This document shows positions 26,475 to 35,428 of a stretch of DNA of 64,000 bases, piece after piece. Each line of letters starts with the position of its first letter. The first letter of the stretch is position 1. A program made the translations under genes and the position numbers. Where the stretch lies: positions 186,001-250,000 of the forward strand of contig NZ_QAJM01000009.1 in the NCBI RefSeq assembly GCF_003852405.1, in the 5' to 3' direction. The stretch is from Pseudomonas sp. KBW05. Lineage in GTDB: Bacteria > Pseudomonadota > Gammaproteobacteria > Pseudomonadales > Pseudomonadaceae. The notes beneath the pieces were generated by a model. That model was not told the DNA's origin, ran no database searches, and was given only the letters and a program-made list of their open reading frames with translations.

Positions 26475-27593
26475 ATGCGTCATCAGGTCCATGAACTGAT
26501 TGCGCCGGTGCCAGGTACGGCGCGGCAGGTTCACAGTTTCCACTTCGGCCCCGAACAGGCCGGGGGCAAGATCTATATCCAGTCGTCGCTGCATGCCGAT
26601 GAGCTGCCGGGCATGCTGGTGGCCTGGCACTTGAAGGTGCGCCTGGCTGAACTGGCTGCCGCTGGGCGCCTGCGCAGTGAAATCGTGCTGGTGCCCGTGG
26701 CCAATCCGGTGGGCCTGGAACAGGTGCTGATGGATATCCCACTGGGCCGTTACGAGCTGGAGAGCGGGCAGAATTTCAATCGCCTGTTTATCGACCTCAG
26801 TGAAGCGGTGGGTAACCAGGTCGAAGAATTGCTCGGCAATGACCCGCAGCACAATGCCCGGTTGATCCGTACGGCACTGTCCGCAGCCCTCGCGGAGCAA
26901 ACCGCGCAGACGCAATTGCAGTCCCTGCGCCTGGTGCTGCAACGCCTGGCGTGCGATGCCGATATGGTGCTGGACCTGCATTGCGACTTCGAAGCCGTGG
27001 CGCACCTGTACACCACGCCCGAAGCCTGGCCGCAGGTGGAGCCATTGGCGCGTTACATCGGCTCGGAAGCCAACTTGCTCGCCACCGATTCGGGTGGGCA
27101 ATCCTTCGATGAATGTTTCACCTTGGTCTGGTGGCAGCTGCAGCAACGCTTCGGCGAGCGCTTCCCGATTCCCCTGGGCAGTTTTTCGGTGACCGTCGAG
27201 CTGCGCGGCCAGGGTGATGTGAACCACGGCCTGGCCAGCCTCGATTGCCAGGCGATCATCGACTATCTGATCCACTTCGGCGCCATCGCCGGCGACGTCG
27301 CGCCGCTGCCCGACCTGCCCTACCCGGCCACCCCGCTGGCCGGCGTCGAGCCGGTCGCCACCCCCGTCGGCGGCCTGCTGGTGTTCAGCGCCCTGCCCGG
27401 CGAATATCTGGAAGCCGGGCAACTGATCGCCGACATCATCGACCCCATTACCGACCGCGTAACGCCCGTGCACTGCCAGAAGGCCGGCCTGCTTTACGCC
27501 CGTTCGCTACGCCGCATGGCCACTGCCGGGATGGTCATTGGCCATGTCGCAGGCACCGAGGCCTACCGTAGCGGCTATCTACTTTCGCCTTGA
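26475..27593 (+). CDS. aotO: Succinylglutamate desuccinylase/aspartoacylase family protein (AotO-like)
   Basis: A 372-residue zinc-carboxypeptidase-fold protein. Metal and active-site motifs are SLHADELPG (His and Glu of the zinc site) near residue 38, FNRLF (the RN motif) near 100, and DLHCDFEA near 163. A C-terminal beta-barrel-like part contains TPVGGLLVFSALPGE. Members remove acyl groups from acyl-amino acids (AstE, aspartoacylase). Its place between permease and ATPase matches aotO of P. aeruginosa, where its function is not settled and it is not needed for transport as far as I recall. The link to acylated arginine or ornithine derivatives is inference. Confidence 0.85.
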   Translation: MRHQVHELIAPVPGTARQVHSFHFGPEQAGGKIYIQSSLHADELPGMLVAWHLKVRLAELAAAGRLRSEIVLVPVANPVGLEQVLMDIPLGRYELESGQNFNRLFIDLSEAVGNQVEELLGNDPQHNARLIRTALSAALAEQTAQTQLQSLRLVLQRLACDADMVLDLHCDFEAVAHLYTTPEAWPQVEPLARYIGSEANLLATDSGGQSFDECFTLVWWQLQQRFGERFPIPLGSFSVTVELRGQGDVNHGLASLDCQAIIDYLIHFGAIAGDVAPLPDLPYPATPLAGVEPVATPVGGLLVFSALPGEYLEAGQLIADIIDPITDRVTPVHCQKAGLLYARSLRRMATAGMVIGHVAGTEAYRSGYLLSP

Positions 27594-27606
27594 GGATGCA
27601 TGCCCC

Positions 27607-28371
27607 ATGTACAAATTGACCGTTGAAGGCCTGCATAAACGCTATGGCGACAATGAGGTGCTCAAAGGTGTCTCGCTCAAGGCCAAGACCGGTGACGTGA
27701 TCAGCCTGATCGGCGCCAGCGGCTCGGGCAAGAGCACCTTTTTGCGCTGCATCAATTTCCTGGAAACCCCCAACGACGGCGCCATGACCCTCGATGGCCA
27801 ACCGATCCGCATGGTCAGTGACCGCGACGGCATGCGCGTGGCCGACGATGCCGAGTTGCAGCGCCTGCGTACGCGGCTGGCCATGGTGTTCCAGCACTTC
27901 AACCTGTGGAGCCACATGAGCGTGCTCGAAAACATCACCATGGCCCCGCGCCGGGTGCTGGGTTGCAGCAAGAAAGACGCCGAGGACCGTGCCCGGCATT
28001 ACCTGGACAAGGTCGGCCTGCCGGCGCGCGTGGCCGATCAGTACCCGGCGTTTCTGTCCGGTGGCCAGCAGCAACGGGTGGCCATCGCCCGCGCCCTGGC
28101 GATGGAACCCGAGGTGATGCTGTTTGACGAACCGACCTCGGCCCTCGACCCGGAGCTGGTGGGTGAAGTGTTGAAAGTGATCCAGGGCCTGGCCGAGGAA
28201 GGCCGCACCATGATCATGGTCACCCACGAAATGAGTTTTGCGCGCAAGGTGTCGAGCCAGGTGTTGTTCCTGCACCAGGGCCTGGTGGAAGAGCAAGGCG
28301 CGCCGGCGGATGTGCTGGGCAATCCGCAGAGCGAGCGTTTGCAGCAGTTCCTGAGTGGCAACTTGAAGTAA
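27607..28371 (+). CDS. aotP: Basic amino acid ABC transporter ATPase (AotP/HisP-like)
   Basis: A 254-residue ATPase. Walker A GASGSGKST near residue 38, signature LSGGQQQRVAIARAL near 153, Walker B/D-loop MLFDEPTSALDPEL, H-loop VTHEMSFA. I chose the ATG at 27607 because the frame upstream overlaps aotO and family members begin MYKLTVEGLHKRYG. Last gene of the transporter operon; in P. aeruginosa argR follows, but here a hairpin and a DNA helicase gene follow instead. Confidence 0.88.
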   Translation: MYKLTVEGLHKRYGDNEVLKGVSLKAKTGDVISLIGASGSGKSTFLRCINFLETPNDGAMTLDGQPIRMVSDRDGMRVADDAELQRLRTRLAMVFQHFNLWSHMSVLENITMAPRRVLGCSKKDAEDRARHYLDKVGLPARVADQYPAFLSGGQQQRVAIARALAMEPEVMLFDEPTSALDPELVGEVLKVIQGLAEEGRTMIMVTHEMSFARKVSSQVLFLHQGLVEEQGAPADVLGNPQSERLQQFLSGNLK

Positions 28372-28384
28372 ACCTTTGCGCGCA

Positions 28385-28413
28385 CTGGAAGGTCTGTGGA
28401 ATAGACCTTCCAG
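28385..28413 (+). other. 11-bp perfect hairpin between aotP and the helicase gene
   Basis: Arms ctggaaggtct and agaccttccag flank a 7-base loop. There is no T-run after it, so it is not a standard intrinsic terminator. It ends 15 bases before the helicase ATG and could stabilise the transporter mRNA end or mask the helicase ribosome site. Confidence 0.7.
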
Positions 28414-28428
28414 AGTATCAACGGCCCC

Positions 28429-30909
28429 ATGGCAAAACCTACCGACTACGCCAAGCAATGGTTTGCTGCCAAGGGTTGGAAGCCGTTCGCTTTTCAAAGA
28501 AACGTGTGGACGGCGGTCAGGTGCGGCCAGTCGGGGCTGCTCCACGCCAGCACGGGCGCCGGTAAAACTTACGCCCTGTGGTTTGCAACCCTCAACCGCT
28601 TTGCCATCACGCGCCCACCCGTAGCCGGCAAGCGCAATCCCCCTGCTGAACCGCTAAGCGTGCTGTGGATCACGCCGATGCGCGCCCTGGCCGCCGACAC
28701 CGCCCGTGCCCTCGAAGCGCCACTGGAGGCGCTACAGATTCCGTGGAGCGTCGGCCTGCGCACCGGCGATACCAGCAGCAGCGAACGCGCCCGCCAGACC
28801 CGGCGCCAGCCGACCGCACTGGTCACCACCCCGGAAAGCCTGACCCTGATGCTCGCCCGTGCCGACAGCAAAACGAGCCTGGCGCACCTGCGCATGGTCA
28901 TCGTGGATGAATGGCATGAATTGATCGGCAACAAGCGCGGCGTGCAGTTGCAACTGGCGCTGGCGCGGCTGCGACGCTGGCATCCGGAACTGATGGTGTG
29001 GGGCATTTCTGCCACGCTGGGCAATCAATCCCACGCCTTGGAGGTGTTGGTACCACAGGGCGGCGGGATTAATGTGCAGGGGCAAACAGCCAAGCAGCTG
29101 GACGTCGACACCTTGCTGCCACCGCACGCCGAACGTTTTCCCTGGGCTGGGCATATCGGCCTGAAAATGTTGCCCCAGGTGGTGGCGCAAATAGACGTCA
29201 GCAGCAGTTGCCTGGTGTTTACCAATACGCGAGCGCAGTCGGAAATCTGGTTCCAGGCGCTGCTGGATGCGCGCCCCGATTGGGCCGGGGTGATTGCGCT
29301 GCACCATGGTTCCCTGTCACGGGAAACCCGAGACTGGGTAGAACGGGCGTTGAAAGACGGCCAGCTCAAGGCAGTGGTCTGCACCTCCAGCCTGGACCTG
29401 GGGGTGGATTTTTTACCGGTGGAGCACGTGTTGCAGATTGGCTCGGCCAAAGGCGTCGCACGCCTGATGCAGCGCGCCGGGCGCTCGGGGCATGCGCCAG
29501 GTCGGCCGTCGCGAGTGACGCTGGTGCCGACCCATAGCCTGGAGCTGCTGGAAGCGGCGGCGGCCCAGGACGCAATTGCCCAGCGTCGTATTGAAGCGCG
29601 GGAGTCGCCCTACAAGCCATTGGACGTGCTCGTACAACACTTGGTGAGCATGGCATTGGGAGGTGGCTTTACCCCAGATGCGCTGCTGGAAGAGGTACGC
29701 GGTACCTGGGCTTATCGCGACCTCAGCAAAGAGGAGTGGGCCTGGGCGCTGGGATTTGTGCGGCATGGCGGTCTGTCCCTGACCGCCTATCCCGACTACC
29801 GCCGCGTGGAACCCGATGAACCGGGCATCTGGCGTGTCCCTGATGCACGCCTGGCACGACGCCATCGCCTGAGCGTGGGCACTATCGTCGGCGACGCCAG
29901 CATCCAGCTGAAATTCTGGAGTAAAGCCGGCGGTGGCAAGAACCTGGGCACTGTCGAGGAAGGCTTTATTGCACGGCTCAAGCCGGGTGATGGCTTTCTG
30001 TTTGGCGGACGCTTGCTTGAGCTGGTCCGCGTGGAAAACATGACCGCATATGTACGCCGCAGCAGCGCGAAAAAGGCCGCCGTGCCGCGCTGGAATGGCG
30101 GGCGCATGCCGCTCTCCAACGAGCTGGCACAAGCCGTGGTGGCACGCTTTGATGCGGCGGCCCACGGGCACTTTGACGGCCCTGAAATGCGCGCGGTGCA
30201 ACCTTTGCTACAGACGCAGTTGCACTGGTCCGGCCTGCCGATGCGAGGATGCTTACTGGTCGAGGTACTGAAATCCCGGGAGGGCTGGCACTTGTTCATC
30301 TACCCGTTCGGCGGGCGCCAGGTGCACCAGGGGTTGGCCAGTTTGTTGGCGTGGCGGGTCAGCCAAGGGCAACCGGTGACCTTCTCGATGGCGGTGAACG
30401 ACTACGGGTTGGAGCTACTGAGTGCTACCGCGGTGGATTGGCCTGCATTGTTAAACACCGCATTGCTCAGTCCCGAGAACCTGTTACACGACGTGGCCGC
30501 CAGCCTGAATGCCGGTGAGTTGGCCAAGCGCCGTTTTCGTGAGATCGCCCGCATCGCCGGGCTGGTATTTGCCGGTTACCCCGGCGCGCCGAAAAGCATG
30601 CGGCAGGTACAGGCGTCCAGCGCGTTGTTCTTCGAGGTGTTCAAACAATATGACCCACAGAACCTTCTGCTGACCCAGGCTGGGGAAGAAGTCCTGCGCG
30701 ACGAACTGGATATTCGGCGACTGGAAGAGACCTTGCGTCATCTGTCGACACTGGAACTGGATGTGCACCTGATCGAACGCCCTACGCCACTCGCGTTCCC
30801 CTTGCTGGTGGAGCGGATGCGCGAAAGCATGAGCTCGGAAAAGCTCTCGGCGCGCATCGCGCGGATGGTCAAGGACCTGGAAAAGGTCGCGGATAACGGG
30901 AAGCGTTGA
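28429..30909 (+). CDS. Ligase-associated DEXH-box DNA helicase (Lhr-like)
   Basis: An 826-residue superfamily 2 helicase of the ligase-associated Lhr type. Walker A is STGAGKT at 41-47, DEWH box at 160-163, SAT-like SATLG near 194, and motif [22 protein letters not shown] near 347-366. A winged-helix and DUF4145-like C-terminal half follows, as in Lhr core. The family is found with PdeM and often with an ATP-dependent DNA ligase plus an exonuclease in predicted DNA repair clusters. Here pdeM follows with a TGATG overlap, but no ligase or exonuclease gene is adjacent. The biological role has scarcely been studied. Confidence 0.9.
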   Translation: MAKPTDYAKQWFAAKGWKPFAFQRNVWTAVRCGQSGLLHASTGAGKTYALWFATLNRFAITRPPVAGKRNPPAEPLSVLWITPMRALAADTARALEAPLEALQIPWSVGLRTGDTSSSERARQTRRQPTALVTTPESLTLMLARADSKTSLAHLRMVIVDEWHELIGNKRGVQLQLALARLRRWHPELMVWGISATLGNQSHALEVLVPQGGGINVQGQTAKQLDVDTLLPPHAERFPWAGHIGLKMLPQVVAQIDVSSSCLVFTNTRAQSEIWFQALLDARPDWAGVIALHHGSLSRETRDWVERALKDGQLKAVVCTSSLDLGVDFLPVEHVLQIGSAKGVARLMQRAGRSGHAPGRPSRVTLVPTHSLELLEAAAAQDAIAQRRIEARESPYKPLDVLVQHLVSMALGGGFTPDALLEEVRGTWAYRDLSKEEWAWALGFVRHGGLSLTAYPDYRRVEPDEPGIWRVPDARLARRHRLSVGTIVGDASIQLKFWSKAGGGKNLGTVEEGFIARLKPGDGFLFGGRLLELVRVENMTAYVRRSSAKKAAVPRWNGGRMPLSNELAQAVVARFDAAAHGHFDGPEMRAVQPLLQTQLHWSGLPMRGCLLVEVLKSREGWHLFIYPFGGRQVHQGLASLLAWRVSQGQPVTFSMAVNDYGLELLSATAVDWPALLNTALLSPENLLHDVAASLNAGELAKRRFREIARIAGLVFAGYPGAPKSMRQVQASSALFFEVFKQYDPQNLLLTQAGEEVLRDELDIRRLEETLRHLSTLELDVHLIERPTPLAFPLLVERMRESMSSEKLSARIARMVKDLEKVADNGKR

Positions 30910-31559
30910 TGCATTGTTCACTGACACTTGAAGGCGAAGAGCTGTGGTTGCTGGCGGACAAGGCAGTTTACTGGCCCGCGCGCCGCTGCCTGCTGATTGC
31001 CGATGCGCATTTTGGCAAGGCGTCGGCTTACCGCAGCTTGGGCCAGCCCGTGCCACAGGGCACCACCACGGCGAATCTTGAGCGACTGGATCGATTGCTG
31101 GCGGCGTATGTATGCGACCAGGTGGTCTTTCTCGGGGATTTTCTGCACGGCCCCGGATCGCATGCCAGTGGCACCTTGGGCGCCTTGCGTGCCTGGCGTG
31201 ACCGTCATGCTGGCCTGCCCCTTACCTTGATTCGCGGCAACCACGACAAACGCGCGGGCGACCCGCCACCGGACTTGAGCATTGAAGTGGTGCCCGAGCC
31301 GCTGCTTATGGGGCCCTTTGCCCTGCAACACGAACCGCACGCCCATGCCAGCCACCATGTACTCGCGGGGCATGTGCATCCGGTGTATCGCTTGCGCGGC
31401 AAGGGCCGGCAGAGCTTGCGCCTGCCGTGCTTCCAGATCGGCACGCGGGTCAGCCTGCTGCCGGCGTTTGGCGCGTTTACCGGGGGGCATGGGGTGGAAC
31501 AGGACAATGACCGCCAAATCTTCGTGATTGGCGATCATGCCGTCTGGCCGGTGGGCTAG
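30909..31559 (+). CDS. pdeM: Ligase-associated DNA damage response endonuclease PdeM
   Basis: A 216-residue calcineurin-fold metallophosphoesterase. The metal-binding motifs are all present: DAHFGKA (DxH), FLGDFLHG (GDxxH-like), RGNHDKR (GNHD) and AGHVHPVYR (GHxH). The ATG at 30909 shares its A with the helicase TGA, so the pair is translationally coupled. Family proteins are manganese-dependent phosphodiesterases/endonucleases proposed to act with the helicase and a DNA ligase in repair. The next gene is convergent. Confidence 0.9.
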   Translation: MHCSLTLEGEELWLLADKAVYWPARRCLLIADAHFGKASAYRSLGQPVPQGTTTANLERLDRLLAAYVCDQVVFLGDFLHGPGSHASGTLGALRAWRDRHAGLPLTLIRGNHDKRAGDPPPDLSIEVVPEPLLMGPFALQHEPHAHASHHVLAGHVHPVYRLRGKGRQSLRLPCFQIGTRVSLLPAFGAFTGGHGVEQDNDRQIFVIGDHAVWPVG

Positions 31560-31562
31560 GTA

Positions 31563-31760
31563 TCAGGCGACAGGTGCCGGTGGCGGCTCGTCCGGCAATG
31601 TGGGCTCGCCAGGTTCGGTGGGCTGTGGGTAATCCGGCTCGGGCTGGCCGGGAATGCCACCCGCGTAAACGGGATCGGCCATCAGGGACCAGGCCATAAC
31701 ACCAATCTGATTGGGTTCAAGCCGGGCAAGTTCGGCGCTGATTCGCGGGTCGAGCTTCAT
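31563..31760 (-). CDS. Small Pro-rich protein of unknown function
   Basis: A 65-residue product. The ATG at 31760 is preceded by GGGGGAC-like sequence (aggagtccccct in the transcript), a good ribosome site. The first half is helical (MKLDPRISAELARLEPNQIG). The second half is Pro/Glu-rich (PGQPEPDYPQPTEPGEPT) and probably disordered. I do not recognise a family. Its stop is 3 bases from the convergent pdeM stop. The good start and biased composition suggest a real gene, but expression is unproven. Confidence 0.55.
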   Translation of the reverse strand: MKLDPRISAELARLEPNQIGVMAWSLMADPVYAGGIPGQPEPDYPQPTEPGEPTLPDEPPPAPVA

Positions 31761-31868
31761 AGGGGGACTCCTCAAGCGTGGCTCGGGGCGTTGTGCACGC
31801 ACCGAGGCAGTACACCCAATAGAGTGCCTGCCCGCTGACAAATTCCCTTTACGTGTAAGACCTTTCGA

Positions 31869-32435
31869 TCAAGCGCGTGGGAGGGTGACGCCGCGCTGGC
31901 CCTGGTACTTGCCTGCACGGTCTTTATAGGACACTTCACACGCTTCGTCGGACTGCAGGAACAGCATTTGCGCCACACCTTCGTTGGCATAGATCTTTGC
32001 CGGCAAGGTGGTGGTGTTGGAGAACTCCAGGGTCACGTGGCCTTCCCACTCGGGCTCAAGCGGCGTCACGTTGACGATAATGCCGCAGCGCGCGTAGGTG
32101 CTCTTGCCCAGGCAGATGGTCAGTACGTCCCGGGGGATGCGGAAGAACTCCACGGTGCGCGCCAGGGCGAAGGAGTTTGGCGGAATGATGCACACGTCGC
32201 TCTTGACGTCGACGAAGCTCTTTTCGTCAAAGTTCTTCGGATCGACGATTGCCGAGTTGATGTTGGTGAACACCTTGAACTCATCGGCGCAGCGCACGTC
32301 GTAGCCGTAGCTGGAAACACCGTACGAAATCACAGGGCTATCGCCTTCGCCACGGATCTGGCGCTCAACAAAGGGCTCGATCATGCCGTGCTCTTGCGCC
32401 ATGCGGCGAATCCACTTGTCCGATTTGATGCTCAT
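31869..32435 (-). CDS. dcd: dCTP deaminase
   Basis: A 188-residue enzyme that deaminates dCTP to dUTP, feeding dTMP synthesis. Family features are SSYGYDVRC at residues 36-44, [14 protein letters not shown] and the catalytic Glu region [17 protein letters not shown], followed by the C-terminal nucleotide-closing tail with [11 protein letters not shown]. The length matches the monofunctional deaminase rather than the bifunctional dUTPase form. It stands alone here; the apbC gene that I would expect nearby in pseudomonads is absent. Confidence 0.96.
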   Translation of the reverse strand: MSIKSDKWIRRMAQEHGMIEPFVERQIRGEGDSPVISYGVSSYGYDVRCADEFKVFTNINSAIVDPKNFDEKSFVDVKSDVCIIPPNSFALARTVEFFRIPRDVLTICLGKSTYARCGIIVNVTPLEPEWEGHVTLEFSNTTTLPAKIYANEGVAQMLFLQSDEACEVSYKDRAGKYQGQRGVTLPRA

Positions 32436-32824
32436 GGCGGGTGTCCTGAATAGCGAGGTGGAAAAATTCTGTTGGGCATCTTACCGGGGCCGGCGTTGGG
32501 GTTCAAAGGGCGTGGGGCTTTTCTTGACGACAGGCCTGCCTGCTATAAGCCGCAGCCAGCGGGGCCGGGACCCTGCTTGTGGCGACCAGTGGCGATAAAT
32601 ACCACCGCCAGTCACGAAAATAGAGAAACCTTCGGAAATACCATTGGCACGTTCCGGAAAAAGGGTTAAGGTGGCGCCACTGTGCTGCTTGTGTCACTGA
32701 GAATCTCTACACGATATGTTGAATTTCGATCCAACCATCTCCAAGAATTTTTCCTGCTCTTTGCACTCAGTCTCGGCCAGGGCTTTTCCTGAGTCGCAGT
32801 TAACTTTGTCCAAGGAGATACACC
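32436..32824. other. 389-base gene-free region between dcd and the cold shock gene
   Basis: This divergent region must contain the dcd promoter and the promoter and long 5' leader of the cold shock gene. Cold shock mRNAs commonly have long structured leaders, which fits the space, but I see no clear cold-box. A TTGACG at 32524 has TATAAG only 14 bases downstream, too close to call a promoter. No small gene is convincing. Confidence 0.5.
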
Positions 32825-33034
32825 ATGTCTAATCGCCAAACTGGTACCGTTAAGTGGTTCAACGATGAAAAAGGCTTCGGCTTCATCACTCCACAATCCG
32901 GTGACGACCTGTTCGTTCACTTCAAAGCTATCCAATCCGACGGCTTCAAAAGCCTGAAAGAAGGCCAACAGGTTTCTTTCATCGCTACCCGCGGTCAGAA
33001 AGGCATGCAAGCTGAAGAAGTTCAAGTTATCTAA
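32825..33034 (+). CDS. Cold shock domain protein (CspA family)
   Basis: A 69-residue single OB-fold RNA/DNA-binding protein. Both nucleic acid-binding motifs are intact: KGFGFITP (RNP1) and DLFVHF (RNP2). The ribosome site is AAGGAG before the ATG at 32825. Such proteins melt RNA structure and act as transcription antiterminators; several paralogues usually occur per Pseudomonas genome and not all are cold-induced. It has its own terminator and converges on rpoS. Confidence 0.95.
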   Translation: MSNRQTGTVKWFNDEKGFGFITPQSGDDLFVHFKAIQSDGFKSLKEGQQVSFIATRGQKGMQAEEVQVI

Positions 33035-33052
33035 CTTGTACTGACTTAGTCG

Positions 33053-33085
33053 AAAAAACCCCGCCCTTAAAAGCGGGGTTTTTTT
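33053..33085 (+). terminator. Intrinsic terminator of the cold shock gene
   Basis: Stem aaccccgc/gcggggtt with loop ccttaaaa is followed by a run of at least seven T and preceded by six A, so the A-tract/T-tract symmetry could also serve leftward transcripts from rpoS. It starts 18 bases past the cold shock gene stop. Confidence 0.93.
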
Positions 33086-33134
33086 ATGCCCGGGATTTAG
33101 CACTGTCGCCGATGTAATGGCCGGGCGCAAAAAA

Positions 33135-33256
33135 ATGTGGGAGCCAAACCCATGTGGGAGCTGGCTTGCCTGCGATAGCAGCACCTCGGTTTGTCAGTGA
33201 CACCAAGGTGATGCTATCGCAGGCAAGCCAGCTCCCACACAAGCCCGCTCCCACAC
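33135..33256. repeat. Nested REPIN, GCTGGCTTGC class inside GCGGGCTTG heads
   Basis: The inner doublet is tgtgggagctggcttgcctgcgat and complement around the cacctcggtttgtcagtgac centre. Outside it lie a degenerate head on the left (tgtgggagccaaaccc) and an intact aagcccgctcccaca on the right. Inner and outer parts thus belong to different REP classes. It lies between convergent cold shock and rpoS genes. Confidence 0.88.
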
Positions 33257-33271
33257 TTTGTCCTGTGTCGC

Positions 33272-34276
33272 TTATTGAAACAACGACTCACTCGACAAGC
33301 CATTCTTCTCCAGGATCTCACGCAAGCGCTTGAGCCCTTCCACCTGGATCTGCCGCACCCGCTCACGGGTCAGGCCGATCTCCAGGCCGACATCCTCCAG
33401 GGTGCTGCTCTCATGGCCGCGCAGGCCGAAGCGGCGGATCACCACCTCACGCTGCTTGTCCGTAAGCTCAGATAGCCACTGGTCAATGCTTTGGGACAGA
33501 TCATCGTCCTGCAGCAGTTCACAAGGATCTGTAGGGCGATCATCTGTAAGGGTGTCCAGCAGGGTTTTATCCGAGTCCGGACCCAGCGAGACATCGACCG
33601 AAGACACACGCTCGTTCAAGCCGAGCATGCGCTTGACCTCCCCTACCGGTTTCTCCAGCAGGTTGGCGATTTCTTCGGGCGAAGGTTCATGATCGAGTTT
33701 CTGGGTAAGCTCACGCGCCGCCCGCAGGTAGACGTTGAGCTCCTTGACCACATGGATCGGCAACCGGATCGTCCGGGTCTGATTCATGATCGCCCGTTCG
33801 ATGGTCTGACGAATCCACCAGGTGGCGTAGGTCGAAAAGCGGAAGCCCCGCTCAGGGTCGAACTTCTCCACAGCCCGGATCAAGCCGAGGTTGCCCTCCT
33901 CGATCAGGTCCAACAGGGACAGCCCACGATTGACGTAGCGTCGGGCGATTTTCACCACCAGGCGCAGGTTGCTTTCAATCATGCGCTTGCGCCCGGCCGG
34001 ATCGCCCTTTTGCGACAAGCGCGCAAAATGGACTTCTTCTTCGGGAGTGAGCAGAGGGGAAAAACCGATTTCATTGAGGTACAGCTGGGTCGCATCGAGC
34101 GCCCGCGTGTAATCAATGTATTTGTGTTGCTTTAACGCGGTGGAGTTCTTGGATTTGGTGCGAACTGAAGGTGTTGCAGGTCCCTCATTCGACATCGATT
34201 CCTCAGCGATACCGGTCTCCATAAGGAGAACCTCATCGTCGATGTCAAACTCCGGCGCTTCTTTACTGAGAGCCAT
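33272..34276 (-). CDS. rpoS: RNA polymerase sigma factor RpoS (sigma-38)
   Basis: A 334-residue stationary-phase and general stress sigma factor. Region 1.2 ([11 protein letters not shown]), region 2.2 ([21 protein letters not shown]), regions 2.3-2.4 ([18 protein letters not shown]), region 3 and region 4.2 ([19 protein letters not shown]) are all intact, with no truncation or frameshift, a change often seen in laboratory strains. The ATG at 34276 follows AAAGGAC. It lies 105 bases after nlpD, whose coding region usually contains the main rpoS promoter, and a stable hairpin sits in the interval. In P. aeruginosa and related species rsmZ and fdxA follow rpoS; here a REPIN and the cold shock gene do. 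Confidence 0.97.
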   Translation of the reverse strand: MALSKEAPEFDIDDEVLLMETGIAEESMSNEGPATPSVRTKSKNSTALKQHKYIDYTRALDATQLYLNEIGFSPLLTPEEEVHFARLSQKGDPAGRKRMIESNLRLVVKIARRYVNRGLSLLDLIEEGNLGLIRAVEKFDPERGFRFSTYATWWIRQTIERAIMNQTRTIRLPIHVVKELNVYLRAARELTQKLDHEPSPEEIANLLEKPVGEVKRMLGLNERVSSVDVSLGPDSDKTLLDTLTDDRPTDPCELLQDDDLSQSIDQWLSELTDKQREVVIRRFGLRGHESSTLEDVGLEIGLTRERVRQIQVEGLKRLREILEKNGLSSESLFQ

Positions 34277-34341
34277 TGTTATAGTCCTTTGGTGAGTTCG
34301 ACCTCAAGCTCAAGCGTCGCCTTTATCCTTGGCAACACTGG

Positions 34342-34372
34342 AGCCTGTTCCTTCTACGTGAGGGAACAGGCT
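34342..34372 (-). other. 10-bp hairpin in the nlpD-rpoS intergenic leader
   Basis: Inverted arms agcctgttcc and ggaacaggct flank an 11-base loop, in the RNA leading to rpoS about 65 bases before its start. No T-run follows on the rpoS strand, so it is a leader structure rather than a terminator. It could affect rpoS translation or mRNA stability. Confidence 0.7.
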
Positions 34373-34381
34373 GACAACAAA

Positions 34382-35218
34382 TCAACGACGGGGTAGGAAT
34401 TGCAGCGGATCTACAGGTTTCCCTTGGCGGCGAATCTCAAAGTGCAGTTTCACCCGGTCTGTACCAGTTGACCCCATTTCGGCAATTGTCTGTCCGACTT
34501 TGACCTGCTGCCCCTCCCGAACCAACAGCCTGCGGTTATGTCCGTAGGCACTGACGTAGGTATCGCTGTGCTTGATGATGACCAGCTCGCCGTAGCCCCG
34601 TAAACCACTCCCGGCGTACACCACTGTCCCATCAGACGCAGCTAAAACAGGCTGTCCCAAATCCCCGGCGATATCAATGCCTTTATTCAAACTACCGTTT
34701 GAAGAGAATTTTCCAATAAGCACTCCGTTTGAGGGCCATCCCCAACCCGTCGGTGCAGGTCCGGCAGGTGGCAGTGGCGCAGGTGCAGGCTTGCTCGCAA
34801 CCGTAGGCGCGGCGGTGCCTGCAGGCCGGGTGATGATGGTGGTTTTGCTCGAAGACGACGGCGAAGAGGTGCTGTTTGTGACCACGGTCGCAGGCGTTGA
34901 ACCGGTGCGCCCATCAAAGCGAATCGTCTGACCCGGATGTATCGTGTATGGCACAGGAATATTGTTACGAGCTGCGAGCGCCTTGTAGTCCCAGCCATAA
35001 CGGAAGGCAATCGAGAACATCGTGTCGCCTTTGCGCACGACATATTGCCCGGTGGTGACGGTCGGCTTTTGCGGTACCGCACTATTGCGGTCAACCACCC
35101 GTGCGCCGCTGCTTGGCGAGCTGGAACACCCCACCAACAAGGAACTCAAGACAAGGCCAAGCACCAGTCGCTGAAAGCTTGTTTTACTCATACGCTGCGC
35201 AAGACCTGTGAGACTCAC
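34382..35218 (-). CDS. nlpD: Peptidoglycan-hydrolase activator lipoprotein NlpD
   Basis: A 278-residue outer-membrane lipoprotein. I chose GTG at 35218 because AGGGAG lies six bases upstream; the ATG at 35191 has no ribosome site. The signal ends in lipobox LLVGCSS. A LysM domain (YVVRKGDTMFSIAFRYGWDYKAL) binds peptidoglycan. The C-terminal LytM/M23 domain is degenerate: GIDIAG is present but the first zinc His is replaced (LNKGIDI), as expected for NlpD, which activates AmiC at the septum instead of cutting the wall itself. It sits between pcm and rpoS, and rpoS transcription likely starts within it. Confidence 0.93.
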   Translation of the reverse strand: MSLTGLAQRMSKTSFQRLVLGLVLSSLLVGCSSSPSSGARVVDRNSAVPQKPTVTTGQYVVRKGDTMFSIAFRYGWDYKALAARNNIPVPYTIHPGQTIRFDGRTGSTPATVVTNSTSSPSSSSKTTIITRPAGTAAPTVASKPAPAPLPPAGPAPTGWGWPSNGVLIGKFSSNGSLNKGIDIAGDLGQPVLAASDGTVVYAGSGLRGYGELVIIKHSDTYVSAYGHNRRLLVREGQQVKVGQTIAEMGSTGTDRVKLHFEIRRQGKPVDPLQFLPRR

Positions 35219-35428
35219 CCGCCGCTCCCTTATATGGTGGCTGAACATGAATGCCTGTATCAGGCTTGAAATATGACGCAAGTATAACTGGGCATTGGCT
35301 TTTTACCGGCACACGACTGAAACGAAAAATTCATCATGTTTAATCCCGATCACCCGTCATGTTGACTCTATAGACCCCGGCGTAAGACACATCCTCGCCA
35401 ACAGAATTCACTGCCGGCGCACAAATGA

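Noticed and set aside
32524-32549. TTGACG...TATAAG as a sigma-70 promoter
   Set aside because: The spacer is only 14 bases, too short for a normal promoter.
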